DNA of 36,638 nucleotides from a virus: positions 1-36,638 of the IMG/VR virus record IMGVR_UViG_3300027824_000008; one strand, written 5' to 3'. This document shows, piece by piece, positions 15,171-22,897 of this stretch (the stretch's first letter is position 1; the number at the start of each line of letters is the position of its first letter). Under the pieces are notes generated by a model. It had not been told where the DNA came from, made no database searches, and saw only the letters and a list, made by a program, of their open reading frames with translations. Position numbers and translations under genes: made by a program.

Positions 15171-15998
15171 CTACAACGTCTCGAACCGTTGGCGGATCTC
15201 CCGCAGGAGATCCTGGAACGCGGGCAGCCCTCGCGGCTGGTCGTGCCATGCGATGTCTCGCTCGATGAGGTCGTAGGTCTCCACGATACTGGCGCCCAGG
15301 GACACGCCATGCTCGTCGCGTTTTCGACCGAGCAGCCACAGATGGTCAGCGATCGTCATCACCGCCGCGATGTCGTGGGTGATGACGAAGATAGTGTTCT
15401 CCTCGGAGAGGGCCGCAACGTCTTGAACGAAGGTGCAGACCTTGTCCTTCATGATCGGATCGAGGCCCGTGGTCGGCTCGTCGAGTATGAGGAAGTGCTC
15501 GCTGCACAGAAGCTGCTGCGCGATAGCGACACGCTGCCGTTGTCCGCCAGAGAGCTGCGCCGGGTAGACGTCCCACTTTTCGGTGAGATCGAAGCGCTTG
15601 AGGTAGTCGAGCGCCTTGGCCTTCGCTGTGTCTTCATCCATGCCGGCCTTGCGCGCTGCGATGACGAGGTTACCGAGCACCTTCCGATGCCGAAGCAGCG
15701 GGTAGTTCTGCGGGACGTAGCCTACGAGGCCGGCGTGCACGGGCTGCGCATCGTGACCTGGCGAGCCTACCGTCACCTGTCCACTCGTCGGCTGTTGGAG
15801 GCCGGTCATGATGCGTGAGAGCTGCGTCTTGCCGACGCCCGATGGCCCGAGGATGCCGATGATCTGTCCGGTGATGCAGCCTTCGCGCACGATGTCTCGA
15901 ACGGTTGCGTTGACGTTCTTGAGGATCGGCTTGCCCTCGTACGAGAGGCAGACATCGTTGATGGAGACCAACGTCTCCTTGAGTTCGTATTTAGCCAT
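15171..15998 (-). CDS. ABC transporter ATP-binding protein (NitT/TauT-like importer)
   Basis: 275 aa. Walker A GPSGVGKT (51-58), Q-loop VPQN (95-98), signature LSGGQRQR (149-156), Walker B FLILDE (169-174) with D-loop TTGLD, and switch His in VITHD (208). All catalytic residues are intact. The subfamily resembles nitrate/taurine/sulfonate or phosphate importers. It energises the permease encoded at 16197-16979. Ribosome site AGGAGG. The C-terminal 50 residues (HDQPRGLPAFQDLLREIRQRF) extend beyond the ATPase core. A complete importer on a phage-like element is unusual. Confidence 0.92.
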   Translation of the reverse strand: MAKYELKETLVSINDVCLSYEGKPILKNVNATVRDIVREGCITGQIIGILGPSGVGKTQLSRIMTGLQQPTSGQVTVGSPGHDAQPVHAGLVGYVPQNYPLLRHRKVLGNLVIAARKAGMDEDTAKAKALDYLKRFDLTEKWDVYPAQLSGGQRQRVAIAQQLLCSEHFLILDEPTTGLDPIMKDKVCTFVQDVAALSEENTIFVITHDIAAVMTIADHLWLLGRKRDEHGVSLGASIVETYDLIERDIAWHDQPRGLPAFQDLLREIRQRFETL

Positions 15999-16200
15999 TG
16001 CGGCCTCCTGATAGCTGCCAACCCCATTGGGTCGTGTACGAGATCTTGCCTTGGCGCTTCAGACGTTGAAGTCCTCGATCGACCATCCGAGGGTGCATGT
16101 TGCCGCGCAGCGACAGCGCTTCGGCTCGCGCGACGTCTTCGCTGATGAGGTGCAGTAGCTTCTGGTCGATCTGCTCACGCTCCTCCTTGGTCAGCTTCAT
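15991..16200 (-). CDS. Small putative winged-helix protein (69 aa)
   Basis: ATG at 16200 in an ATGA overlap with the permease stop, and its own end overlaps the ATPase start by 8 bases, so it is tightly embedded in the importer operon. It begins MKLTKEEREQIDQKLLHLI; the second half, PRMVDRGLQRLKRQGKISYTT, reads as a recognition helix followed by a wing ('LQRLKRQGKI'). That is typical of small MarR/wHTH-type DNA-binding domains. It may regulate the importer. The assignment is by pattern only. Confidence 0.6.
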   Translation of the reverse strand: MKLTKEEREQIDQKLLHLISEDVARAEALSLRGNMHPRMVDRGLQRLKRQGKISYTTQWGWQLSGGRNG

Positions 16201-16979
16201 TGCCTCTCCAAGGAGAGATCGGCATACGGGCAGAGTGTCTGGCGGATCATCCGAAGCAACCAGTCCTGCGCAACGCCGATGATGAGCACAAGGAGCTGAA
16301 TGGCGAAAACGGCGTCGAGGCGGATGTGTTTGTCTTCGGCGAGCATGAGCGATCCGAGGCCGCCCTCCGAGCGCACGAGCCCTTCGACGAGAGTGAGCAT
16401 GACCCAACCCATTGCCGCGTTCTGCCGGATGGCGTCGAGTACGCCATCGAAGTGTCCAAGGATGACGACCTCGATGACCGAGCCCCAGGAGCCCATGCGA
16501 AGCGTCCGCGCATGGTCGAACTCTTCTCGAGGGATCGCCTCTACGATGTCGTAGAGACTCGTGACGAGGAACACGCTCATGCCGAAGACGAGCAGCGCGA
16601 TCTTCAACCCGTGCCCGCCGCCGAAGAGGATCGTGAAGAGCACTACGAAGCCCGTCAGCCCAAGGAAACGCATCTTCGAGATCGCGCGGACTAGCGGTCG
16701 TACGGCTGGCAGCACGGTCAGGTACGCAAGCGGCACCATCAGCAGGCACGACAGACCAATCGCTTGCAGGTTCGTTACGAGGCTCACGTAGAGCTGGTAG
16801 ATGAGACCCTGCTGGAGCAGGCTGCCGTAAGCGCTGACGACGTCGAGCGGGCCGGGCAAGAACTTCGGTCGGAACGACCAGAAGATGACGAGGAACGCGA
16901 TAGTCTCCGCGAGGATTGCCAAGCGCGCGCGAGGCGAGATAGTGCCGTTGGGCCGAAAGGCTTCCTTGAAGGTGCTCAT
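16197..16979 (-). CDS. ABC transporter permease (NitT/TauT-like)
   Basis: 260 aa from ATG 16979. Six membrane segments are visible (for example AILAETIAFLVIFW, LIYQLYVSLVTNL, GLTGFVVLFTILF, IALLVFGMSVFLVTSLYD, AVFAIQLLVLIIGVAQ). The cytoplasmic EAA-type loop is IVEAIPREEFDHARTLRMGSWG, which docks on the ATPase. It forms the inner-membrane channel of the importer. An in-frame start at 17090 would add 37 hydrophilic residues, but that stretch more likely belongs to a broken small gene in another frame. The gene ends in an ATGA overlap with the 69-aa protein. Confidence 0.88.
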   Translation of the reverse strand: MSTFKEAFRPNGTISPRARLAILAETIAFLVIFWSFRPKFLPGPLDVVSAYGSLLQQGLIYQLYVSLVTNLQAIGLSCLLMVPLAYLTVLPAVRPLVRAISKMRFLGLTGFVVLFTILFGGGHGLKIALLVFGMSVFLVTSLYDIVEAIPREEFDHARTLRMGSWGSVIEVVILGHFDGVLDAIRQNAAMGWVMLTLVEGLVRSEGGLGSLMLAEDKHIRLDAVFAIQLLVLIIGVAQDWLLRMIRQTLCPYADLSLERQ

Positions 16980-17090
16980 GATCTCCCCATGTACTTGCAC
17001 GCCGACCAAGTTCCGATGACGAGGCAGCCGAAAACAGCAACTGCCAGTCCGACGATGACGAACTTCAGGCCAGGTGATGACGTGGTTCAT
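16976..17090 (-). pseudogene. Possible small membrane-protein gene interrupted by one base
   Basis: The ATG at 17090 overlaps the upstream stop (ATGA) and gives MNHVITW. In a neighbouring frame, starting 22 bases later without a usual start codon, the sequence LKFVIVGLAVAVFGCLVIG is a textbook membrane span. It ends YMGRS and a TGA that overlaps the permease ATG (ATGA). Removing one base near 17068-17070 would join the two into a 37-aa single-span protein with perfect ATGA junctions at both ends. It may be a real frameshift, a sequencing error, or programmed slippage. Confidence 0.4.
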
Positions 17091-17269
17091 TTCTGTGCCT
17101 CGATGGTGGCAATCAACCGCAACGTCACCAGCGCATCCTTTGCATCGACGCAGCCTTCGCATTCGCACACGTCGCAGTGATCCGCGACAGCGGCACGAGT
17201 CTCCAGGGCGAGCTTCTTGATGATGCGTACCTGTTCCGGGTGAAGCGGCGTGTCCTGAAGCTCAGTCAT
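17087..17269 (-). CDS. Small Cys-containing protein (60 aa)
   Basis: ATG at 17269 in an ATGA overlap with the upstream gene; GGAGGG precedes it. [16 protein letters not shown] leads to a helix and then HCDVCECEGCVDAKDA: four cysteines and a histidine within 12 residues, a likely zinc or iron-sulfur ligand set, followed by a C-terminal helix VTLRLIATIEAQK. It lies between the OmpA-fusion gene and the permease. Not recognised as a known family. Confidence 0.6.
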   Translation of the reverse strand: MTELQDTPLHPEQVRIIKKLALETRAAVADHCDVCECEGCVDAKDALVTLRLIATIEAQK

Positions 17270-17634
17270 GATCCCTCCACCCAGGCGCACGCGGCAGCTT
17301 TGTCTTCGAACGTCGTGGGAGCGTTCTCCCAGCCAGGAGTCTTTGCGTTGTAAGGTTCTGGACGTCGAGCGGCGCGCCATCGATTATCTGAACCCGGCCA
17401 CACTCGCCCGTAGATGGGAAGCGCTCGCAGTTCGAATCCACCACCTCCACGCTCCTTCTGCCAGCTCATCGCAGTAGTGCCTTGGCACGCTCGACAGTCT
17501 CCTGCACCGCACGTCTTGCATTGGACGACGGTCCAGCCGAACACTGGATGGGTATAAACCGCTGTCGGGCGATGGTCGACGCAGCCGCCTGGAGCTGGTG
17601 GGATCTTCTGCTTCATCTCCTCGATGTTGCTCAC
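17266..17634 (-). CDS. Unknown Cys-rich small protein (122 aa)
   Basis: Start is uncertain. GTG at 17634 makes a GTGA overlap with the OmpA-fusion stop and is chosen here; an ATG at 17616 has GAGGAG directly abutting, which is too close for normal initiation. The protein contains [17 protein letters not shown] (four Cys, zinc-ribbon-like), then a Gly/Arg-rich stretch and an aromatic-rich end ([21 protein letters not shown]). It is probably soluble. No homologue known to me. Its position suggests an accessory to the importer. Confidence 0.5.
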   Translation of the reverse strand: MSNIEEMKQKIPPAPGGCVDHRPTAVYTHPVFGWTVVQCKTCGAGDCRACQGTTAMSWQKERGGGGFELRALPIYGRVWPGSDNRWRAARRPEPYNAKTPGWENAPTTFEDKAAACAWVEGS

Positions 17635-19454
17635 TGCCCGAGGATGATGTCGACGCGGCGGTTCTTTGCGCGACCGGTTTCGGTGCCGTTGTCGGCAACG
17701 GGCTTGCTCTGACCGAACGACTTGACGATGAAGCGGTCGGATGGGAAATTCGCCGACGACTGCTGCGTGAGCCACGCCTTGACGGCCGTCGCACGCGACT
17801 GCGACAACGTCATGTTGTTCGATGCGTCGCCCGTGTTGTCGGTGTGGCCGTCGATCTCGATGACGAGATCGGTGATGACCAAATCCTTCTCGAGCGCAGC
17901 GAGGGTGTTCTTGGCGTCGGCCGAGAAGTTTGCGCTGCCGGTTTCGAAGTTGATGCTCCAGCTACGCTTGCCGACGAGGTTCGTGATCGCGGCGCCGGAT
18001 GTGTACGAAGGGATGTCCGTCGACGTCACCTTCGTCGGAACTGCCTTGGCGAGATCCTGTACGTAGGATGTGTCCAAGATCTCCTCGACCTTCGGATAGC
18101 TCGGCACGAGCTTCGGGTACTGCTGCACGACGATGTCACCGAACGTCGTGTAGGTCGCTGCGAAGAGATTGATCGAGCCGGGCGCGAGGCCGAAGAGCTG
18201 CAAGTCGTCAGCGAGGTCGCTCGCGAAGCTGCCTCCGAGCGAGACCGACAGACCTGCCTTGTCCGTCTCGGTGACACCCTTGTAGTAGCGCTCCCAGTAG
18301 TCAGCGTTCTCCTCCTTGTAGACGGCCGCGCTGATCTCGGCACCCTTGTGGAGCGCCTGCGGATAGGCCCGCACCTGATCGGCACCGTCGAACGCTGCCT
18401 GAAGCATACCCTCGATGACGTCGCGGTGAGCACGGTCCCACTTGCGGATGCCGATGATCGCGCTCGGCATCTGCGCGCGGTACTCGCGCGTCGAAACGAT
18501 CGGCACGATGCCGCCCTTCTGCTGTGCCACATCGACGTCGCCTGGCGTCCAGGTCACGACGCTGTTGACGCACACGTGCTTGGTCTCTCCCGAACGCTTG
18601 CCCGCGTGAACGACGGGGCGATCCTCACAGACGCCGAGGATGTACTTCTTGGCTGCCTCGATGTACGTGTCTGCGTTGACCCAGTTGAGGGCATCGGGAT
18701 CGTAGGTCGTCTCGTCGGGGTTGTTGAGCAGACAATCGCTCTTGGGCGTTCCATCAGCATTGCGCGAGCAGTTATCGCTCGCCCACTTCATCGCGATGTT
18801 CCAGTCGCCGTCGCGAATGACGCCCGCGATGAGTGCGCCTCGAGCCGCCTTCGGGTTCTGTTTCCACTCGGCAGGACCCATCAGCTTGTCCTCGCCGCGA
18901 GAGTAGCCAGCACTGCCGACAACCTCTGCAATGCAGTCGGCGCAGATCTTCTTCAGGTCTGCGTTGATGCCGGCGAAGAAAGCTCCCGTGCCGTCACCCA
19001 TGAGCGTGATGAAGTGCTCACCAGCGGTCGTGTTCGGGTCCTTCTGGACCGCGTTCGCGAGCGACATGAGCTGCGCCGCCATCTTGCTCGTGTCGTCCTC
19101 GCGCGTGAGGTGCAGGTTGACCTTGTGCGACGCCATGAGGCTGCCCTGCGTGGTGTCTGGACCGCCGTTGGCGAATAGCAGGCCCATCTGCGCGTTCCAC
19201 GCCCAAACCATCATCCTGACGTCGGTGCCAGAGGCGGTCGGCGTCGAAGACGGGAGCGGCACCTGCGAAGACGCCGCAGTCGTTGCAGCCGTATCGGGCA
19301 GCACCGGAAGCTCCGCAGCCTTGGGCACCTCGGCCTTGCTGCCCGGCATCGAGATGATGCCGTTCGTGACGAGGTACCGGAAGACGCCGAAGAAGACCGC
19401 CGCGATGAGCAGGACGCCGAGGATCTTGGGCAGAGGCTTGACGCGAGTGGACAT
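17631..19454 (-). CDS. ABC substrate-binding protein fused to OmpA peptidoglycan-binding domain
   Basis: 607 aa. A positively charged start and one membrane span (about 10-29, [19 protein letters not shown]) anchor it in the inner membrane. After a Pro/Ser/Thr linker (40-77) comes a NitT/phosphate-type periplasmic binding domain (about 80-470, with [34 protein letters not shown]). The C-terminal OmpA-like domain (about 490-607) shows the peptidoglycan-binding pattern: [45 protein letters not shown] and the terminal AKNRRVDI. A receptor tethered to both membrane and cell wall beside an importer suggests a fixed envelope uptake or sensing complex. Ribosome site AAAGGGAA. Ligand unknown. Confidence 0.88.
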   Translation of the reverse strand: MSTRVKPLPKILGVLLIAAVFFGVFRYLVTNGIISMPGSKAEVPKAAELPVLPDTAATTAASSQVPLPSSTPTASGTDVRMMVWAWNAQMGLLFANGGPDTTQGSLMASHKVNLHLTREDDTSKMAAQLMSLANAVQKDPNTTAGEHFITLMGDGTGAFFAGINADLKKICADCIAEVVGSAGYSRGEDKLMGPAEWKQNPKAARGALIAGVIRDGDWNIAMKWASDNCSRNADGTPKSDCLLNNPDETTYDPDALNWVNADTYIEAAKKYILGVCEDRPVVHAGKRSGETKHVCVNSVVTWTPGDVDVAQQKGGIVPIVSTREYRAQMPSAIIGIRKWDRAHRDVIEGMLQAAFDGADQVRAYPQALHKGAEISAAVYKEENADYWERYYKGVTETDKAGLSVSLGGSFASDLADDLQLFGLAPGSINLFAATYTTFGDIVVQQYPKLVPSYPKVEEILDTSYVQDLAKAVPTKVTSTDIPSYTSGAAITNLVGKRSWSINFETGSANFSADAKNTLAALEKDLVITDLVIEIDGHTDNTGDASNNMTLSQSRATAVKAWLTQQSSANFPSDRFIVKSFGQSKPVADNGTETGRAKNRRVDIILGQ

Positions 19455-19484
19455 GACTGTGTTCCCTTTCTTTCTACAAGTCGG

Positions 19485-20492
19485 TTAGCGACGAGCCTTG
19501 AAGAGCTCATCGAGTGAATCGGGTGACGCCTCCTCAGACGCGGCGGCAGGATCAACGTCGCCCACGCGAAGCGCGACACGCGGCGGGCCGTCATCCAGGC
19601 CGCTCGCGAGACCCTGCTTCTCGAGATCTTCGATCCGAGCCATCATCTTGGCCGCCGCAGCTTCGTTGTTCAGATCGAAGCCCTGCATGAGGCCCTGCGT
19701 CGACTCGGCGAAGTTCTCGATGGCCGCCATCTTGACGTTGTACTCGTCAGCGAGCTTCTCCATCGCCATGTCGAACATCTCACGCTGATCGGCTTCGCCG
19801 GCGATGAGGCTCTGCGCCGCCTTGTAGGCTCCGTAGCCAGCGAGCAGCATCTTGCGTTGCTCGGACTGAACCTTGACGGTCTGCTCCATGTCCTCGCAGA
19901 GCGTATCAGTCACCTGCTTCATCTTCTTGAGCATCGTGAGGATGCGTTGCATCCGATCGAGCAGCTCTTGCAGTTGCTTGTTGCTCGCGATGAGTCGGTC
20001 GTATTGCCGACTCTGAATCAGGAACACACCCTGAAGCTCCTTGCGACCCTTTGCCTGCTGAGCGAGACCGAGTGCCTCTTCGGCGCCCTGCTTGTTTTTC
20101 TCGATCTGATGCCGGATGCCGTTGCAGTGACCCGTCAGGTTATCGATCTGTTCCTCGAAGGAACCGCTCTTCTCGCGCATGTCCTCGGCGCGGTTGCGCA
20201 GAATGCCGATCGGATCGAGCTCGATCGCCTTGCCAAGCAGCCACCGCGTGAAGGTCTTGTAGTAGACCCAGATCGTTGTGCGCAGTTGCTTGTCGATGAG
20301 CGGCAAGCTCATCACGCCGAGCGCGCCGGCGAGCAGCCCTGCGTAGAGCAGGTTGGTCAGGATGACCACGAGGAACGGCAAGAGCACGTAGAGCCCTACC
20401 AACCCGGCTGCACCCAGAAGGAGCAGGAGCGTGACGCCAAAGGCTCCCTCGGGCCTCTTCAGGTAGCTCTTCGGCTGCTGTGTGTCCGTCAT
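19485..20492 (-). CDS. Membrane protein with long coiled coil (335 aa)
   Basis: ATG at 20492 in a TGATG overlap with the ribbon-helix-helix gene; GTG 20495 is an alternative. Two or three membrane spans lie in residues 17-65 (GVTLLLLLGAAGLVGLYVLL, then LLYAGLLAGALGVM). From about 100 to 280 it is a charged coiled coil (QIEKNKQGAEEALGLAQQAK, LQELLDRMQRILTMLKKMKQ). The C-terminus is acidic and disordered, with SLDELFKARR at the end. The long cytoplasmic coiled coil is loosely reminiscent of PspA- or TelA-like stress proteins, but no signature is decisive. It directly precedes the OmpA-fusion gene and is probably a partner in the same envelope complex. Confidence 0.75.
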   Translation of the reverse strand: MTDTQQPKSYLKRPEGAFGVTLLLLLGAAGLVGLYVLLPFLVVILTNLLYAGLLAGALGVMSLPLIDKQLRTTIWVYYKTFTRWLLGKAIELDPIGILRNRAEDMREKSGSFEEQIDNLTGHCNGIRHQIEKNKQGAEEALGLAQQAKGRKELQGVFLIQSRQYDRLIASNKQLQELLDRMQRILTMLKKMKQVTDTLCEDMEQTVKVQSEQRKMLLAGYGAYKAAQSLIAGEADQREMFDMAMEKLADEYNVKMAAIENFAESTQGLMQGFDLNNEAAAAKMMARIEDLEKQGLASGLDDGPPRVALRVGDVDPAAASEEASPDSLDELFKARR

Positions 20493-20665
20493 CACTTACC
20501 GGCCTTTCGTTCCATGACCTTGAGACCCTCTTCGAGGGCCGTCCTGATGACGGCCGCGCGCTTGATCTTCATCCCCGTCTGCTTCTCGAGATCTTGTCGA
20601 AGCCGCTCTAGCCGGGTTTTGGTTCCCTTCTCGAAGCGGATGCTCAGAACGTCGGTCGCTGACAT
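20492..20665 (-). CDS. Ribbon-helix-helix DNA-binding protein (57 aa)
   Basis: ATG at 20665; a TTG at 20683 would add six residues. The short protein has the Arc/CopG pattern: a strand VLSIRFEKGT, helix TRLERLRQDLEKQTG, then KIKRAAVIRTALEEGLKVME. Such proteins bind DNA as dimers through the beta ribbon and usually repress their own operon. It heads the membrane/importer part of the operon and could regulate it. I see no toxin-like partner next to it, so an antitoxin role is not supported. Confidence 0.8.
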   Translation of the reverse strand: MSATDVLSIRFEKGTKTRLERLRQDLEKQTGMKIKRAAVIRTALEEGLKVMERKAGK

Positions 20666-20673
20666 TGAGCTAC

Positions 20674-20702
20674 GATGTAACAAGCTGCATCCCGGTCGTC
20701 AA
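20674..20702 (-). promoter_or_regulatory. Candidate sigma70-type promoter before the RHH gene
   Basis: TTGACG (20702-20697), a 17-base spacer, then TACATC (20679-20674) on the minus strand, overlapping the stop codon of the upstream gene. The predicted start point would be within a few bases of the ATG at 20665, giving a nearly leaderless transcript. The spacing is ideal and the -10 is weak. Confidence 0.35.
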
Positions 20703-21088
20703 GCACGATTGATCTGGACGCTTGTGGTATTCGGGTCGATGAGCAGCAAGATCTCCAGAAGCCGATTCATGATGTCAGTTTTCGGCAGCGGTCCCATTTC
20801 GGCGCCCAACATCACGATCGCCGTCCTGACACGGTCGAGCGCATCGATGTCATCCAGCATCGAGATGAGTGACTGCTGCATGCTCGCGATGAGGTAGGCA
20901 TTCGGGACGCGATTGTGACCGTTGACGAGCGTAGGCGCAGGCCGGCACACGAACACCGAGTCATCCGGCGTGCAGTCCTCGTTGCCCATGTCAGAGCGAA
21001 CTTCGCCTCCCAGCAGCTTCCACGTGCCGGGCGCGGCATCCGCATGCATCCGTCTCAGCTCTTTACGCTGCTTGCTCGTGACCTTCAT
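20699..21088 (-). CDS. Unknown protein, phage-type (129 aa)
   Basis: ATG at 21088 in an ATGA overlap with the preceding gene. The part VPNAYLIASMQQSLISMLDDIDAL follows the 'N-A-x-x-I-A-x-x-x-x-x-L-L' pattern seen near the end of many phage early proteins (Ea22-like and similar) of unknown function. Earlier, TWKLLGGEVRSDMG and SVFVCRPAPTL look like a small beta domain. No further assignment is possible. Confidence 0.6.
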   Translation of the reverse strand: MKVTSKQRKELRRMHADAAPGTWKLLGGEVRSDMGNEDCTPDDSVFVCRPAPTLVNGHNRVPNAYLIASMQQSLISMLDDIDALDRVRTAIVMLGAEMGPLPKTDIMNRLLEILLLIDPNTTSVQINRA

Positions 21089-21309
21089 CGCTTCCTCTTC
21101 GCTTGCTCTGGCACGAAACGCACGACGGCTCGCTCCAAACGCTTCGGCGGTGGGACGGCGTTGCGGTAGACGCCGCTGTCGCCGATCACGAACTCCACTT
21201 CTGCGATGCGTTCACGAGGGATGCCGCGCGCACCCAGACGTTCGACGATCATCTCTGCGATGTCCTTCGGAGACATCAGCAGAGGCTCCGGCGTCACCAT
21301 CTTGGGCAT
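21085..21309 (-). CDS. Unknown small protein (74 aa)
   Basis: ATG at 21309, two bases after the coiled-coil gene's stop. MPKMVTPEPLLMSPKDIAEMIV leads to a short domain (RIAEVEFVIGDSGVYRNAV) and a basic end (PEQAKRKR). It is joined to the next gene by an ATGA overlap. The composition suggests a small alpha/beta fold with a nucleic-acid-binding tail. Not recognised. Confidence 0.6.
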   Translation of the reverse strand: MPKMVTPEPLLMSPKDIAEMIVERLGARGIPRERIAEVEFVIGDSGVYRNAVPPPKRLERAVVRFVPEQAKRKR

Positions 21310-21311
21310 GA

Positions 21312-21968
21312 CTACCGCTGAGTAGAGATGCGCGCCTTCTGGCCGTTGAGGCGCCCAACGATCTGCACCAGTGCAGCCTCGAAGCCCTTGCGAATGCCGT
21401 CGAGACGCGCTTCCTCGTTTTGCATCTGCTCGGCATCGGCCGAACGCTTGCTCTTGAGCGAGACAATCTCGTCCTGGATGCTCTTGAGCTGCGCTTCACG
21501 CGTGTGAATGAGCTCGTCGGTCGCGTCGATCTGCTGCTTGGCTGCACCGAGCACGCTCGTCTTGTTGCTATCGAACTTCTTCTGAAAGTCCGCATGTGCA
21601 ACGTCCATGACCCCAAGCAGTTGGTCGAATGCACCAACAATCTGCTCGATGGACGTGTGGCTTGTCTTGAGCGCCGCCTTCATGCGCGTAGCTTCGTCGG
21701 GGATGACGCCGTCCAGGTTGTTGTACTGCTCGATGAAGCCCTTGTACGCCTCGGGCAGAGCCGCATCGAGCTTGGACTCGAGCGTCTCGAGCGCCTTCGG
21801 ATCAGGCGTCACGGGCGACCCGTAAGGGTGCTCGCCAACCGTTGGAGCGGTCGGCAGCGGCGTCACCCTGGGCATCGGCAGCGGTGTGTTCCTCGCCGGT
21901 ACGTCGGGCGTCTGCTCGACCACGGCGTCCTTGATGGTGTCCCACAGACCCTTCTTCTTATCGTTCAC
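21312..21968 (-). CDS. Soluble coiled-coil protein (218 aa)
   Basis: GTG start at 21968 with AAGGAGG six bases upstream. After a Pro-rich N-terminus (NTPLPMPRVTPLPTAP) the protein is helical. Residues 60-215 include KLDAALPEAYKGFIEQYNNL and a strong heptad region (TREAQLKSIQDEIVSLKSKR, then EARLDGIRKGFEAAL). It has no membrane span or signal. As first gene of the operon that includes the membrane coiled-coil protein and importer, it may assemble with them. This pairing of one soluble and one membrane coiled-coil protein is inference from order only. Confidence 0.7.
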   Translation of the reverse strand: MNDKKKGLWDTIKDAVVEQTPDVPARNTPLPMPRVTPLPTAPTVGEHPYGSPVTPDPKALETLESKLDAALPEAYKGFIEQYNNLDGVIPDEATRMKAALKTSHTSIEQIVGAFDQLLGVMDVAHADFQKKFDSNKTSVLGAAKQQIDATDELIHTREAQLKSIQDEIVSLKSKRSADAEQMQNEEARLDGIRKGFEAALVQIVGRLNGQKARISTQR

Positions 21969-22000
21969 GACAGCCTCCTTCTATCTCAACGCGCCGCCAA

Positions 22001-22049
22001 CTCCGTGGCTCCCTTGTCGAATCCGATGAACGACAGGGAAGCCACGGAG
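22001..22049. repeat. Inverted pair of the 18-bp element (copies 5 and 6)
   Basis: CTCCGTGGCTCCCTTGTCG (22001-22019) and its near-exact reverse complement at 22031-22049 are separated by 11 bases. They can form a 19-bp stem with only two imperfect positions (one would be a G-U pair in RNA on either strand). The pair fills most of the 86-base gap between the dam stop and the next gene. No T-run follows, so it is not a standard intrinsic terminator, though it might block or process the transcript between two operons. Confidence 0.85.
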
Positions 22050-22054
22050 GGTGG

Positions 22055-22897
22055 CTAGTAGATGAGTAGCTCGGTCACGTCGCCACGCTTCTCGGCGATG
22101 CTGTTGATCGAGCGTGCGGCCTTGATCTCCTTGATCTTGAACTCGCGTCGTCCGTAGAGCTCACGGATGATGGGCGCCGCACTGTTCGAGAGCACGACAG
22201 CTACACCGCGCTTCTTCAGCTCGATGGCGACGTCGCGAAGGCGCTTCTGGTCCTCGCCCTTGAAGCCTTCCTTCGAGAAGCTGGTGAAGTCGCTGGTCGC
22301 GGAGATCGGTGCGTACGGCGGGTCGAAGTATACGAAATCGCCCTTCTGCGCGAGCTCGAGGATGTACTCGAACGGTTTCGCGAACAGGTCGACGTTCTTG
22401 AGCGCGTGCGAGACAGCGCGCAAGTTGACCTCGTCGCAGATCAGCGGGTTTTTGTACTTGCCGAACGGGATGTTGAACTCGCCGTCCAGGTTCTCGCGGT
22501 ACATGCCGTTGTAGCCGGTCTTGTTGCAGAAGATGAACTCCGCAGCGCGCTGCGCGATCGTGCCGACCTCGAAGTTACGGTCTCGGATGCGGTAGTAGTT
22601 CGTCTTGTTGTGCCTGAGAGGCTTGAGCGCGCGGATGAGACCCTCGACGTCGTCACGGATCACGACGTACATGTGCATGAGCTTCTTGTTGATGTCCGCC
22701 AGTCGCGCATGCTTCGGCATTACGTCGAAGAAGAGGGAAGCGCCTCCAGCAAACATCTCGTGGAAGGTTCCGTAGTGCTTGGGCATCAGCTCTCGGATTT
22801 GCGGGACGATCTTTCGCTTGCCGCCAGGCCACTTCACGGGCGGCTTCGGTGCGCGCCACGTCTCGGTCGTCTCGGTCAGCTTCCTCGCTGCTGTCAT
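22055..22897 (-). CDS. dam: DNA adenine methyltransferase, D12 class (Dam-like)
   Basis: 280 aa from ATG 22897 (ATGA overlap with the upstream gene); the frame extends to 23095 but without protein character. KWPGGKRKI (22-30) and FHEMFAGGASLFF (45-57) form the SAM-binding motifs, and DPPY (192-195) is the catalytic motif IV of N6-adenine methylases. NKTGYNGMYREN is another family block. Dam/D12 enzymes often methylate GATC, but the target here is not proven. No restriction endonuclease is adjacent, so it is an orphan, likely protecting the element's DNA or timing replication or packaging. Confidence 0.92.
   Translation of the reverse strand: MTAARKLTETTETWRAPKPPVKWPGGKRKIVPQIRELMPKHYGTFHEMFAGGASLFFDVMPKHARLADINKKLMHMYVVIRDDVEGLIRALKPLRHNKTNYYRIRDRNFEVGTIAQRAAEFIFCNKTGYNGMYRENLDGEFNIPFGKYKNPLICDEVNLRAVSHALKNVDLFAKPFEYILELAQKGDFVYFDPPYAPISATSDFTSFSKEGFKGEDQKRLRDVAIELKKRGVAVVLSNSAAPIIRELYGRREFKIKEIKAARSINSIAEKRGDVTELLIY

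Noticed and set aside
16197-17168. A longer permease (323 aa) from upstream starts
   Set aside because: The extra N-terminus is hydrophilic and overlaps the 60-aa gene; ATG 16979 fits the family's normal start.
17598-19178. A 526-aa open frame on the plus strand
   Set aside because: It is antisense to the substrate-binding/OmpA gene, has no domain or ribosome site, and has the codon-shadow composition (runs of Arg, Val, Asp, Leu).
20492-20665. RHH protein as the antitoxin of a toxin-antitoxin pair
   Set aside because: The neighbours are a 335-aa membrane coiled-coil protein and an unknown 129-aa protein; neither resembles a RelE, PIN, Doc or similar toxin.
22055-22897. A complete restriction-modification system with Dam
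   Set aside because: No endonuclease-like gene is next to it; the 153-aa neighbour has no PD-(D/E)XK or HNH pattern that I can see.
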